In this document: in pieces, positions 1-7,255 of the stretch | How the letters are laid out: each line of letters begins with the position of its first letter | Numbering within the stretch: position 1 is the first letter of the stretch | Assembly: GCA_903914985.1 (NCBI GenBank) | Contig: CAIWRE010000208.1 | Span: forward strand, 1 to 10,707 | Direction of reading: 5' to 3' | Source of the DNA: an uncultured beta proteobacterium | GTDB lineage: Bacteria > Pseudomonadota > Gammaproteobacteria > Burkholderiales > Burkholderiaceae_C | DNA length: 10,707 bases | Notes under the pieces: generated by a model | Database searches by the model: none | Seen by the model: the letters and a program-made list of their open reading frames with translations, nothing else | Told to the model about the DNA's origin: nothing | Program-made: the position numbers and the translations under genes

Positions 1-813
1 AGCAAGCAATTGCTTCCTGTTTATGACAAGCCGATGATTTATTACCCCCTGAGCACCCTGCTGCTGGCCGGTATTCGTGACATATTGGTCATCTCAACAC
101 CGCAAGACACGCCTCGCTTTGAACAACTCCTCGGGGATGGAAGTCAATGGGGAGTGCGTCTGTCCTACGCTGTGCAGCCCAGTCCGGGCGGGCTGGCGCA
201 GGCCTTCTTAATCGGTGAGGCGTTCTTAAATGGCGCACCCAGCGCACTGGTCCTCGGCGACAACCTCTTTTATGGCCACGACTTTGCACCGTTGCTGATG
301 TCAACGTCCCGGCAAGCGCTCGGGGCAACGGTTTTTGCTTATGCAGTGCAGGATCCCCAGCGCTATGGCGTTGTCGAATTTGACAAACACGGCAGGGCAA
401 TCAGCCTGGAAGAAAAGCCCCTCGCACCCAAATCCCGTTATGCGGTGACGGGTCTGTACTTTTACGACAGCCAGGTGGTTGAAATGGCCAAGACGATCAA
501 GCCTTCGGCGCGCGGAGAACTTGAAATTACGGATGTGAACAAGCTCTACCTTGAGCGCGGCCAGTTGGACGTGCAAACGATGGGGCGCGGATATGCCTGG
601 CTCGACACCGGCACCCATGAATCCATGCTGGAAGCAAGTCAATTCATTCACACCATCGAAAACCGCCAGGGTCTTAAAGTCGCAGCTCCGGAAGAAATCG
701 CCTGGCGACGCGGATGGATTGACGATTCGCAACTGCGCCTTTTGGCAGCCCCGCTGGATAAGTCTGGTTACGGGCAGTATTTGCTTCGCTTGCTTACCGA
801 AAAGGTATATTGA
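1..813 (+). CDS. rmlA: Glucose-1-phosphate thymidylyltransferase, 5'-truncated by window edge
   Basis: RmlA (RfbA) joins glucose-1-phosphate and dTTP to give dTDP-glucose, the first step of cytoplasmic dTDP-L-rhamnose synthesis. The frame is open from base 1, where it reads SKQLLPVYDKPMIYYPLST, a hallmark RmlA segment. About 25 N-terminal residues, including the GGSGTRL nucleotide-binding loop, should lie upstream of the window, so the TTG at 10 is an internal Leu codon and not a start. The 270 visible residues also carry STPQDTPRF, LGDNLFYGHD, FAYAVQDPQRYGVVEFD, EEKP, VTGLYFYD, SARGELEITD and RGYAWLDTGTHES, as expected along the whole family. The segment PSPGGLAQAF has Gly where I remember Asp in the enterobacterial enzyme. 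The TGA stop shares one base with the rmlC ATG, so the two genes are translationally coupled. Identity is very secure; only the 5' end is unknown. Confidence 0.97.
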   Translation, partial: SKQLLPVYDKPMIYYPLSTLLLAGIRDILVISTPQDTPRFEQLLGDGSQWGVRLSYAVQPSPGGLAQAFLIGEAFLNGAPSALVLGDNLFYGHDFAPLLMSTSRQALGATVFAYAVQDPQRYGVVEFDKHGRAISLEEKPLAPKSRYAVTGLYFYDSQVVEMAKTIKPSARGELEITDVNKLYLERGQLDVQTMGRGYAWLDTGTHESMLEASQFIHTIENRQGLKVAAPEEIAWRRGWIDDSQLRLLAAPLDKSGYGQYLLRLLTEKVY

Positions 814-1349
814 TGAGAGCCACGCCCACTGCGATTTCCGATGTCTTGGTATTGGAGCCAACCGTCTTTGGAGATTCACGGGGCTTTTTCTTTGAGAGCT
901 TCAACGCGCGAACTTTCAGTGCCGCCACAGGGCTTTCACCCACTTTTGTCCAGGACAACCACTCAAAATCTGAACGCGGCGTACTCCGCGGGCTGCATTA
1001 CCAAGAACAGTTTCCCCAGGGAAAATTGGTGCGTGTGGTGGTTGGAGAAGTATTTGACGTGGCGGTCGACATCCGACGCCAATCCCCAACCTACGGGCAG
1101 TGGATCGGCGAATACCTTTCCGCCGCCAATCAGCGTCAACTATGGATTCCACCAGGGCTAGCGCACGGATTCCTGGTGAAATCTGAATATGCCGAATTTC
1201 TGTACAAGACAACGGAGTACTATGCGCCGGATTTTGAGCGGTGCATTGCATGGAATGACCCCGAACTGCAGATCGCGTGGCCGCTGGATGGAATAAATCC
1301 AACTGTTTCAACCAAGGATGCCGCTGGAGGGCGTTTTTCGAAAATATGA
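813..1349 (+). CDS. rmlC: dTDP-4-dehydrorhamnose 3,5-epimerase
   Basis: RmlC (RfbC) epimerises dTDP-4-keto-6-deoxyglucose at C3 and C5, the third step of dTDP-L-rhamnose synthesis. The 178-residue length suits this small cupin family. Visible signatures are DSRGFFFESFN near residue 21, VQDNHSKSERGVLRGLHYQ (about 47-64), QGKLVRV (69-75), WIPPGLAHGF (111-120), the LYKTTEYY segment (130-137) and STKDA (166-170). From alignment with known RmlC enzymes, H62 is the likely catalytic base with Asp169 as its partner, Y131 the likely acid, and K71 an active-site residue. The ATG at 813 overlaps the rmlA stop (TGATG) and has AAAGG at 801-805 as a ribosome-binding site seven bases upstream. An earlier TTG at 810 in the same frame is less likely. 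The stop overlaps the pilB start. rmlB and rmlD are not in view and may lie upstream of rmlA. Confidence 0.97.
   Translation: MRATPTAISDVLVLEPTVFGDSRGFFFESFNARTFSAATGLSPTFVQDNHSKSERGVLRGLHYQEQFPQGKLVRVVVGEVFDVAVDIRRQSPTYGQWIGEYLSAANQRQLWIPPGLAHGFLVKSEYAEFLYKTTEYYAPDFERCIAWNDPELQIAWPLDGINPTVSTKDAAGGRFSKI
1326..1349 (+). promoter_or_regulatory. Translational coupling site rmlC/pilB
   Basis: The ATG of pilB (1346-1348) overlaps the rmlC TGA (1347-1349) as ATGA. The only strong Shine-Dalgarno-like sequence, GGAGG at 1326-1330, lies 15 bases before the ATG, farther than the usual 5-9. Initiation of pilB therefore probably depends on ribosomes terminating on rmlC. The overlap and the distance are visible; the coupling is inferred. 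Confidence 0.5.
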
Positions 1350-3085
1350 ATAATCTTAACGCTCCCATTTTTGACGCAGGCTCCGGAAAACTGTCCGGCA
1401 TCGGTCGTGCGTTGGTGTTGGCAGGCAATTTGGACCAGAAAACTGCTGAGAAGTTGTTTAGCAAGGCCAATGCGCAGGGAAAAAGTTTTGTATCTGAACT
1501 GGTGGCCTCCGGCGCCGTTTCATCATTTACGATAGCGCATACCCTTTGCAAGGCATTCATGTCACCGTTGGTGGATCTTGATGCCGTTAATATTGACAAA
1601 CTTCCATCCGATATATTAGACGGAAAAATTTGCCGCGATTACCAAATTTTGCCGTTAACCAAGCGAAACAATGCATTGGTTATTGCAACTGCAGATCCGT
1701 CTAACCGCGAGGCTGCCGACAAAATAAAATTTGCAACCCAACTGTCGGTGGAATGGGTGGTGGTTGAATTTGACAAGCTGATAAAGATCAATACCTTACG
1801 GTATGGTGAGGCTTCGGAACAATCAGCCACCTCTTTGCTCACCACGGGTTTTGACGAAAAAAGCCTGGAGAGTGCGGAGGATACAAACACTTTTGAATCC
1901 AATACGGAAAGTGAAGTTGACGACGCGCCCGTTGTTCGATTTTTGAGGAAGATGCTGTCTGACGCATATGCCATTGGAGCATCCGACCTGCATTTTGAAC
2001 CTTATGAATTTTCTTATAGAGTGCGTTTTCGCGTCGATGGTGTTTTACGGGAAATCGCCGCACCACCAATCAGCATCAAAGAAAAACTGGCGTCCCGGAT
2101 TAAGGTGATCTCGCGGATCGACATCTCTGAAAAGCGCGTGCCTCAGGATGGACGCATGAAAATGAAAATGGGCGCGGAAAAAGTCATCGATTTCCGCGTG
2201 AGTACCTTACCCACTTTGTTTGGCGAGAAAATAGTAATTCGTATTCTTGATCCCAGCAGTGCGCAAATGGGTATCGAAGCCTTAGGCTACGAAGATGTGG
2301 AAAAGGAAAGGCTTCTCAAGGCTATTAACCGCCCCTATGGGATGGTGCTGGTGACGGGACCGACCGGATCGGGAAAAACCGTTTCTTTATATACCTGCCT
2401 CAATATATTAAACCGACCGGGCGTAAATATTGCCACTGCGGAGGACCCTTCCGAAATTAATGTGCCCGGAATCAACCAGGTAAATGTCAATGAAAAGGCA
2501 GGCTTAACGTTCGCAGTGGCACTAAGATCATTTCTGCGCCAGGATCCAGACATTATTATGGTCGGAGAGATTCGGGACCTCGAAACTGCCGATATATCCA
2601 TCAAAGCCGCACAAACCGGCCACATGGTGATGTCCACCCTTCACACGAATGATGCGCCATCGACCATTACCCGCCTTAGGAATATGGGCGTGGCTCCGTT
2701 CAATATTGCCTCCAGTGTCGTACTGGTAACTGCACAGCGTTTGGCGCGGCGACTTTGTCCAAAGTGCAAGGTTGCGATCGATTTGCCACGGCAAGCTCTG
2801 TTGGATGCCGGGTATCAGGAGTCCGATTTAGACGGTAGTTGGAAACCTTATCACGCGGTCGGTTGCAACAGTTGCAATAACGGCTTCAAAGGCCGTGTTG
2901 GCATTTACCAGGTTATGCCAGTCAGTGATGAAATTCAGCGAATCATACTGCGTGATGGCTCGGCTATGGACATTGCCGAGCAAGCTGAACGTGAGGGAGT
3001 CCGATCCCTGCGCACCTCTGGGCTGCACAAAGTAAAGCTCGGCTTGACCTCCATTGAAGAAGTCATGGCAGTTACCAACGAATAA
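1346..3085 (+). CDS. pilB: Type IV pilus assembly ATPase PilB
   Basis: PilB is the cytoplasmic hexameric ATPase that powers pilus extension by acting on the PilC platform. The protein has 579 residues, close to the family's usual 565-580. Residues about 15-150 form an MshEN-like N-terminal domain. A flexible acidic linker (about 170-193) follows, then the N2 domain with ASDLHFEPYE. The motor shows Walker A GPTGSGKT (338-345), Asp box AEDPSEIN (365-372), Walker B DPDIIMVGE (400-408) and His box STLHTND (430-436). Cys471, Cys474, Cys507 and Cys510 form the zinc-binding tetracysteine typical of PilB, which favours it over the retraction ATPases PilT and PilU. I chose the ATG at 1346 because it overlaps the rmlC stop as ATGA and homology begins there. 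The frame stays open upstream, but that part runs inside rmlC. The Ser after AEDP is usually a hydrophobic residue. Its codons are richer in A/T than those of the right-hand genes. Confidence 0.97.
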   Translation: MNNLNAPIFDAGSGKLSGIGRALVLAGNLDQKTAEKLFSKANAQGKSFVSELVASGAVSSFTIAHTLCKAFMSPLVDLDAVNIDKLPSDILDGKICRDYQILPLTKRNNALVIATADPSNREAADKIKFATQLSVEWVVVEFDKLIKINTLRYGEASEQSATSLLTTGFDEKSLESAEDTNTFESNTESEVDDAPVVRFLRKMLSDAYAIGASDLHFEPYEFSYRVRFRVDGVLREIAAPPISIKEKLASRIKVISRIDISEKRVPQDGRMKMKMGAEKVIDFRVSTLPTLFGEKIVIRILDPSSAQMGIEALGYEDVEKERLLKAINRPYGMVLVTGPTGSGKTVSLYTCLNILNRPGVNIATAEDPSEINVPGINQVNVNEKAGLTFAVALRSFLRQDPDIIMVGEIRDLETADISIKAAQTGHMVMSTLHTNDAPSTITRLRNMGVAPFNIASSVVLVTAQRLARRLCPKCKVAIDLPRQALLDAGYQESDLDGSWKPYHAVGCNSCNNGFKGRVGIYQVMPVSDEIQRIILRDGSAMDIAEQAEREGVRSLRTSGLHKVKLGLTSIEEVMAVTNE

Positions 3086-3106
3086 TCGAAGTTCACAAGG
3101 CAACAT

Positions 3107-4345
3107 ATGGCAACTACCCGAAAGGCTCAACAATTACGACTTAAGAGCGCAGCTGCAGAGGCTATTTTCGAATGGCAGGGCCGCGACCGCAACGGGCGGA
3201 TTGTCAACGGCGAAACCCGCGCCGAGGCCAATCATCTGGTGCGCGCCATGCTTCGCCGGCAAGGCATCACGCCCATAAAGATCAAAAAGCGACGCATGGG
3301 CTGGGCTCAGTCAATCAAGCCTAAAGAAATTGCCACATTTACCCGTCAATTAGCGGCGATGATGAAAGCGGGTGTTCCGCTGCTTCAATCGTTTGACATC
3401 GTCGGGCAAGGCAATCCAAATCCCAGTCTTACAAAACTCATCAACGATTTGCGCATTGACATTGAAACCGGATCATCCATGAGCGCTGCTTTTCGCAAGC
3501 ACCCTAAACAATTCAGTCAACTTTATTGCAATTTGGTCGCTGCCGGTGAGGCTGCCGGCATCTTGGATTCATTGCTGGATCGCCTGGCCACCTATATGGA
3601 AAAAACTGAGGCGATTAAATCCAAAATTAAGTCGGCACTTATGTATCCCATCAGTGTACTGGTCGTTGCTTTTGCCGTCATTACGATAATTATGCTGTTT
3701 GTAATCCCGTCATTCAAGCAGGTATTTGCCTCGTTTGGCGGTGAACTACCCGCACCGACTCTGATTGTGATTGGCATGAGTGAATTTTTCGTTCAATACT
3801 GGTACCTGATATTTGGCAGTATTTTCGGTGCGGTATTTTTGTATCTCCGCGCATTAAAGACGAGCACCCACCTGCAGGCGGTTATCGACCGGCTGTTGCT
3901 TCGTCTGCCGATTTTTGGACCTTTGGTTCGGAAATCGTGTATTGCCCGCTGGACCCGCACGTTGGCAACCATGTTCGCTGCCGGTGTCCCGCTGGTTGAA
4001 GCACTGGAATCGGTTGGCGGCGCTGCCGGCAATGCCGCTTATGCCGAGGGCACGGTGGGCATCCGGCAACAGGTCTCAAGTGGTGTATCACTGACCACCG
4101 CCATGAACCAGTCCAAATTATTCCCGCCCATGGTTCTGCAAATGTGTGCTATCGGCGAGGAGTCCGGATCAATTGACAACATGTTGGGCAAGGCAGCAGA
4201 TTTTTTCGAATCTGAGGTGGATGACATGGTTGCAGGCCTGTCGAGTTTGATGGAACCCATCATCATGGTATTTCTTGGTACTATCATTGGCGGTATCGTG
4301 GTCGCCATGTACCTTCCCATCTTCAAATTAGGGCAACTCGTTTGA
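3107..4345 (+). CDS. pilC: Type IV pilus inner-membrane platform protein PilC
   Basis: PilC is the polytopic inner-membrane platform on which PilB acts to insert pilins into the growing fibre. It belongs to the GspF/PilC family. The 412 residues match the usual length of about 400-415. An N-terminal region containing FEWQGRDRNGR (21-31) is typical of beta/gammaproteobacterial PilC. It is followed by two repeats of the T2SF domain: the first at about 75-197, with FTRQLAAMMKAGVPLLQSF and AAGEAAGILD, and the second at about 277-400, with WTRTLATMFAAGVPLVEAL and AIGEESGSID. Hydrophobic segments at about 182-200, 228-247 and 383-404 are the expected membrane helices. The ATG at 3107 has AAGG at 3097-3100 six bases upstream and lies 21 nt after pilB. 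The TGA overlaps the pilD start. Nothing looks truncated or rearranged. Confidence 0.97.
   Translation: MATTRKAQQLRLKSAAAEAIFEWQGRDRNGRIVNGETRAEANHLVRAMLRRQGITPIKIKKRRMGWAQSIKPKEIATFTRQLAAMMKAGVPLLQSFDIVGQGNPNPSLTKLINDLRIDIETGSSMSAAFRKHPKQFSQLYCNLVAAGEAAGILDSLLDRLATYMEKTEAIKSKIKSALMYPISVLVVAFAVITIIMLFVIPSFKQVFASFGGELPAPTLIVIGMSEFFVQYWYLIFGSIFGAVFLYLRALKTSTHLQAVIDRLLLRLPIFGPLVRKSCIARWTRTLATMFAAGVPLVEALESVGGAAGNAAYAEGTVGIRQQVSSGVSLTTAMNQSKLFPPMVLQMCAIGEESGSIDNMLGKAADFFESEVDDMVAGLSSLMEPIIMVFLGTIIGGIVVAMYLPIFKLGQLV
4330..4345 (+). promoter_or_regulatory. Ribosome-binding site and TTG start of pilD
   Basis: AGGG at 4330-4333 lies eight bases before the TTG at 4342, and the TTG overlaps the pilC stop codon as TTGA. 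No ATG lies in frame near the homology start, so this site decides the pilD start. The rare start codon could keep PilD below PilC in amount, which is inference. Confidence 0.5.
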
Positions 4346-5187
4346 TCCCCTCCGCTGTATATACGGGGGTGTTTTCGGCCGGCATTTTGGGGCTGCTGAT
4401 CGGCAGCTTTTTGAATGTGGTGATTTGCCGATTACCCAAGATGCTGGAGCACAGGTGGGCAAGGGATTACCACGAATGGGCCGGAACTGCGCAAGCCCCC
4501 TCCGAGCCCTTCAATTTGTGGACGCCCGCATCCCACTGTCCCGAATGCTCTCAGCCTGTTCGCTGGCACCACAACATTCCTGTGCTTAGTTTCGTCCTCC
4601 TGCGCGGGCGATGCAAACAGTGTCGAGGCGCTATCAGCCTCAAATACCCCTTGGTTGAGCTGGCGACAGCAGGCTTATTCGCCCTGTGTGTCGCCCGGTG
4701 GGGTTGGACGCCTGCGGCAGCTCTTTGGTGCATTTTTTCCTCCGCCATCCTGGTGTTAGCGGTCATTGACTGGGAGACCACTCTGCTGCCGGATGTGATA
4801 ACGCTGCCGCTGCTCTGGCTGGGACTGATTGCTGCGGACATGCAATGGAGCCAAGCGTCACTACCGGACGCATTGTGGGGAGCAGTCCTGGGCTATCTTT
4901 CCCTGTGGTCGGTGTATTGGGTATTCAAACTGGTAACAGCTAAAGAGGGCATGGGCTTTGGCGACTTCAAGCTCCTGGCCTGCTTGGGCGCCTGGTTCGG
5001 ATGGCAACTTCTGATACCCATCATCCTGTTGTCGTCCGTGGTGGGTATTGTGGTGGGCTTGGCGTTGAAATGGCTTGGATCACAACGCGAGGGTGGCTAC
5101 ATACCCTTCGGGCCTTTCCTGGCAGGGGCAGGCTTTTTATGCCTTGCCGGTAAACCCCACACGATTTTGAATTTCTTAGCCCTCTGA
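4342..5187 (+). CDS. pilD: Prepilin peptidase / N-methyltransferase PilD
   Basis: PilD cleaves the short leader from type IV prepilins, and from type II secretion pseudopilins where present, and methylates the new N-terminus at the inner membrane. The 281 residues are normal for the family. Near the N-terminus is GLLIGSFLNVVICRLP (about 17-32). The cytoplasmic loop carries the zinc tetracysteine C66, C69, C91 and C94, linked to the methyltransferase part. The aspartyl protease residues are D143 in VIDWETTLLPD and D208 in MGFGDFK (GxGD motif). GGYIPFGPFLAGAG (251-264) is also characteristic, and several hydrophobic helices are evident. The start is set at TTG 4342, which overlaps the pilC stop as TTGA and has AGGG at 4330-4333 eight bases upstream. 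A GTG at 4369 is the main alternative but would cut into the first hydrophobic stretch. Identity is secure; the exact start is less so. Confidence 0.95.
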   Translation: MIPSAVYTGVFSAGILGLLIGSFLNVVICRLPKMLEHRWARDYHEWAGTAQAPSEPFNLWTPASHCPECSQPVRWHHNIPVLSFVLLRGRCKQCRGAISLKYPLVELATAGLFALCVARWGWTPAAALWCIFSSAILVLAVIDWETTLLPDVITLPLLWLGLIAADMQWSQASLPDALWGAVLGYLSLWSVYWVFKLVTAKEGMGFGDFKLLACLGAWFGWQLLIPIILLSSVVGIVVGLALKWLGSQREGGYIPFGPFLAGAGFLCLAGKPHTILNFLAL

Positions 5188-5189
5188 CG

Positions 5190-5795
5190 ATGCGCAGCTT
5201 TCGAGTCGGGATCAGCGGGGGAATTGGGAGCGGCAAGAGCACCGTGAGCCAAATCTTTGGACGAAATGGCGCCGTGGTGATTGACCTTGACGCACTTTCG
5301 CGCGCCAGCACGGCTGCAGGGGGGGCTGCTATCGACGCAGTCCGGTCGACTTTTGGCGAGGATTTTGTGGATCGCACGGGTGCCATGGACCGCACCAAAA
5401 TGCGGAGTTTGGTATTTAGCGACCCCAAAGCCCGCTCTCGCTTAGAAGCTATCGTCCACCCAGTGATCGCCATGGAGTCCGCGACTCTGGCGCAAAAAGC
5501 GCAGGAAAGAGGTGTTGCGTGTATTGTTTTTGACATTCCGCTGTTGGTGGAGTCAGCACACTGGCGCGCCAGTCTGGACCGCGTTGTGATGGTGGACTGC
5601 TCCGTTGACACCCAAATTCAACGCGTCAAGGCCCGCAGCGGCCTGGACGAGACGGAAATCCGCCGCATCATCCACGCGCAGAGCTCACGTGCCCTGAGGT
5701 TGCAGGCGGCTGACACCGTAATTTTCAATGAGGGCAAGAACTTGTTGGCAATCGAACGCGAGTTGCAGAGTTTGTCAGCGCAGTTCGGGCTATGA
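5190..5795 (+). CDS. coaE: Dephospho-CoA kinase
   Basis: CoaE phosphorylates the 3'-hydroxyl of the ribose of dephospho-CoA, the last step of coenzyme A synthesis in the cytoplasm. The 201-residue length is typical. The N-terminus has the P-loop GGIGSGKST (10-18), followed by IDLDALSR (31-38), in the place of the usual DADxI segment. Further family marks are RLEAIVHPVI (84-93), FDIPLLVES (114-122) and the lid-region segment HAQSSRALRLQAAD. The ATG at 5190 is two bases after the pilD stop. No clear Shine-Dalgarno sequence precedes it, which suggests translational coupling to pilD. Lying next to pilD, coaE is in a conserved betaproteobacterial/gammaproteobacterial arrangement (pilBCD-coaE-zapD-yacG) that does not imply a pilus role for CoaE. 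Confidence 0.97.
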   Translation: MRSFRVGISGGIGSGKSTVSQIFGRNGAVVIDLDALSRASTAAGGAAIDAVRSTFGEDFVDRTGAMDRTKMRSLVFSDPKARSRLEAIVHPVIAMESATLAQKAQERGVACIVFDIPLLVESAHWRASLDRVVMVDCSVDTQIQRVKARSGLDETEIRRIIHAQSSRALRLQAADTVIFNEGKNLLAIERELQSLSAQFGL

Positions 5796-5817
5796 TCCTG
5801 CCATTGGAAAATTGCGC

Positions 5818-6573
5818 GTGATCCTTTACGAATACCCTTTTAACGAAAAGATTCGCACATACCTGCGTTTAGAGCAGTTATTTGAGCGGCTTTTTGCTCT
5901 TATTGATCGCCCGTCAGAGCTCGATCATCATTTCGCGCTGATCACTTTATTTGAAGTCCTGAGCGTCAGCGCGCGTGCGGAGCTTAAGACGGATGCGCTC
6001 AAGGACCTTGAACGACAGCGTCAAATCATGTGCAACTTCCGAGGAAATCCAGACATTGCCGCGGATGTCCTCGAAAAACTAGTCGATCAAATCAGTGCCT
6101 GCATTGCTGATCTGAACCAGGCTCCCAACAAACTGGGGCGTGTGCTGGAGGAAAACGACTGGTTAAAAAGCGTGCGCAGTCGCACCAGCATTCCTGGTGG
6201 AACGGGCAATTTCGACCTGCCGGCGTACTACGCGTGGCAGCACCACCCTTCCGATCAACGACGCAACGACTTGAGCGGTTGGGTGGAAACCTTGCTGCCG
6301 ATGTCCAATGCGATCCAACTGCTTTTGGGTTTGTTGCGAGATTCAGGCTCGCCTCAGAAAATTGTGGCCATGGGCGGTCATTTTCAACAAAACTTGCCGC
6401 AGGGGCGCACGTTCCAACTGCTACGCCTGGCGGTGAACCCCGCTTTAGGCGCTATTCCTGAAATCAGCGCCAACCGTCTGGTGGCGTCTATTCGTTTCGT
6501 GCACGAGTCTGTGTATGACCGTGTTCAGCCCAACACGGCGGATATAGCCTTCGAACTGACACTTTGCGCTTGA
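5818..6573 (+). CDS. zapD: Cell division protein ZapD
   Basis: ZapD (YacF, DUF1342) binds FtsZ and bundles its protofilaments, supporting Z-ring formation at midcell. The protein has 251 residues, the usual length. Recognisable segments are ILYEYPFNEKIRTYLRLEQLF at the start (written here from residue 2), FEVLSVSARAELK (45-57), RGNPDI (75-80), ENDWLKSVRSRTSIPGGTG (112-130) and FDLPAYYAWQH (132-142). I placed the start at GTG 5818 because family members begin at the ILYEYPFNE motif; GGA at 5806-5808 is a weak ribosome-binding site nine bases upstream. A TTG at 5812 is possible. The frame remains open further upstream, but that part lies inside coaE and does not resemble ZapD. It follows coaE by 22 nt, the largest gap in the window. 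Confidence 0.95.
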   Translation: MILYEYPFNEKIRTYLRLEQLFERLFALIDRPSELDHHFALITLFEVLSVSARAELKTDALKDLERQRQIMCNFRGNPDIAADVLEKLVDQISACIADLNQAPNKLGRVLEENDWLKSVRSRTSIPGGTGNFDLPAYYAWQHHPSDQRRNDLSGWVETLLPMSNAIQLLLGLLRDSGSPQKIVAMGGHFQQNLPQGRTFQLLRLAVNPALGAIPEISANRLVASIRFVHESVYDRVQPNTADIAFELTLCA

Positions 6574-6588
6574 TTTGCAGCGCTGGCC

Positions 6589-6789
6589 ATGGCGACGAAC
6601 GTTGAAAAAATAGTGAAGTGTCCGGGTTGTCAGGGCCCGAGCCTGTATGCCCCGTCCAATGCCTACCGTCCTTTTTGCAGTGCGCGGTGCAAAGAAGGCG
6701 ACCTGGGCGCATGGGCGACAGAGGAATTTCGCCTACCCGCCGTGGACAAGCCCGACGACATGCAACTCGAGCACGGCCCCATCCACTAA
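6589..6789 (+). CDS. yacG: DNA gyrase inhibitor YacG (zinc-binding)
   Basis: YacG is a small zinc protein that binds the GyrB subunit of DNA gyrase and inhibits its DNA binding. The 66 residues contain the whole family signature: CPGC (C11, C14) and FCSARCKEGDLGAW (29-42), giving zinc ligands C11, C14, C30 and C34, then the EEFRLP segment of the C-terminal tail. In E. coli the motif after RCK is usually xIDLGxW; here Gly replaces the Ile. The ATG at 6589 lies 15 nt after zapD with no strong ribosome-binding site. It ends the plus-strand run and faces mutT tail to tail. Small size is normal for this family, so it is not a fragment. Confidence 0.94.
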   Translation: MATNVEKIVKCPGCQGPSLYAPSNAYRPFCSARCKEGDLGAWATEEFRLPAVDKPDDMQLEHGPIH

Positions 6790-6796
6790 GCCTCTA
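6787..6796. other. Convergent gene junction without terminator
   Basis: The yacG TAA (6787-6789) and the mutT stop (complement of 6794-6796) are separated by four bases. I see no hairpin followed by a T-run on either strand here. Transcription of each unit probably continues into the 3' end of the other, or stops by Rho; this is inference. Confidence 0.6.
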
Positions 6797-7255
6797 GCCG
6801 CCCTCAGCGCCGGCTTCCCCGGCCAACCACTCCAACACAGGCACCGTTCCGGGCAGCACGGGGTGCACCTTCACAGGCAAGGTTTCCCACTGTGCGGATT
6901 GCGCCTCGCGCATTTGCAGGTCTCCATCCCATGCGGTGACCTTGAAGAAGTGCAGTCGCACCAGCGCATGCGGGTAGTCAATGACCTCTACCTTCCAGGG
7001 TGTGGCGCTGCGCACGTCGATTCCAATCTCTTCGCGTAATTCACGGCACAGGGCGTCATAGGTCGATTCGCCCGGCTCCACCTTGCCACCGGGAAATTCC
7101 CAATACCCCGCGTACGGCTTACCAACGGGGCGCGATGTCAGCAGGAATGCTCCATCACTTTGAATCAGCACACCCACCGCCACCTGCACCTGGGCACGGT
7201 CCGCTGCGCCCTGGCGGGCCAATTCAGGATCGGCCACCCGAACCGGTTGGTTCAT
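6794..7255 (-). CDS. mutT: MutT-family Nudix hydrolase (probable 8-oxo-dGTP diphosphatase)
   Basis: MutT-type enzymes hydrolyse 8-oxo-dGTP to the monophosphate and so keep oxidised guanine out of DNA. The 153-residue protein has a complete Nudix box at residues 57-79 in the form Gx5Ex7REUxEExGU, with E63, R71, E72, E75 and E76 as the metal-binding and catalytic set. The preceding VAVGVLIQSDGAFLLTSRP (25-43) and YWEFPGGK (51-58) match MutT closely. I chose the ATG at 7255 because homology begins just after it and it overlaps the stop of the ATPase gene as ATGA. The frame is open 53 codons further upstream, but that stretch is inside the ATPase gene and has biased, non-family composition. No separate ribosome-binding site is apparent, which fits translational coupling. 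Nudix substrates are hard to tell from sequence, so 8-oxo-dGTP is probable rather than certain. Confidence 0.92.
   Translation of the reverse strand: MNQPVRVADPELARQGAADRAQVQVAVGVLIQSDGAFLLTSRPVGKPYAGYWEFPGGKVEPGESTYDALCRELREEIGIDVRSATPWKVEVIDYPHALVRLHFFKVTAWDGDLQMREAQSAQWETLPVKVHPVLPGTVPVLEWLAGEAGAEGG

Noticed and set aside
1277..1345. Upstream extension of pilB by 23 codons
   Set aside because: It runs inside rmlC in another frame, has no PilB-like sequence, and the ATG at 1346 gives a standard-length protein with the typical ATGA overlap.
5728..5817. Upstream extension of zapD inside coaE
   Set aside because: The residues before the ILYEYPFNE motif are the coaE 3' end read in another frame; family members begin at that motif.
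6809..6823. GCCGG-CTTCC-CCGGC hairpin as a terminator for the plus-strand operon
   Set aside because: The stem is only five base pairs, no T-run follows, and it sits inside the mutT coding sequence, where codon choice explains it.
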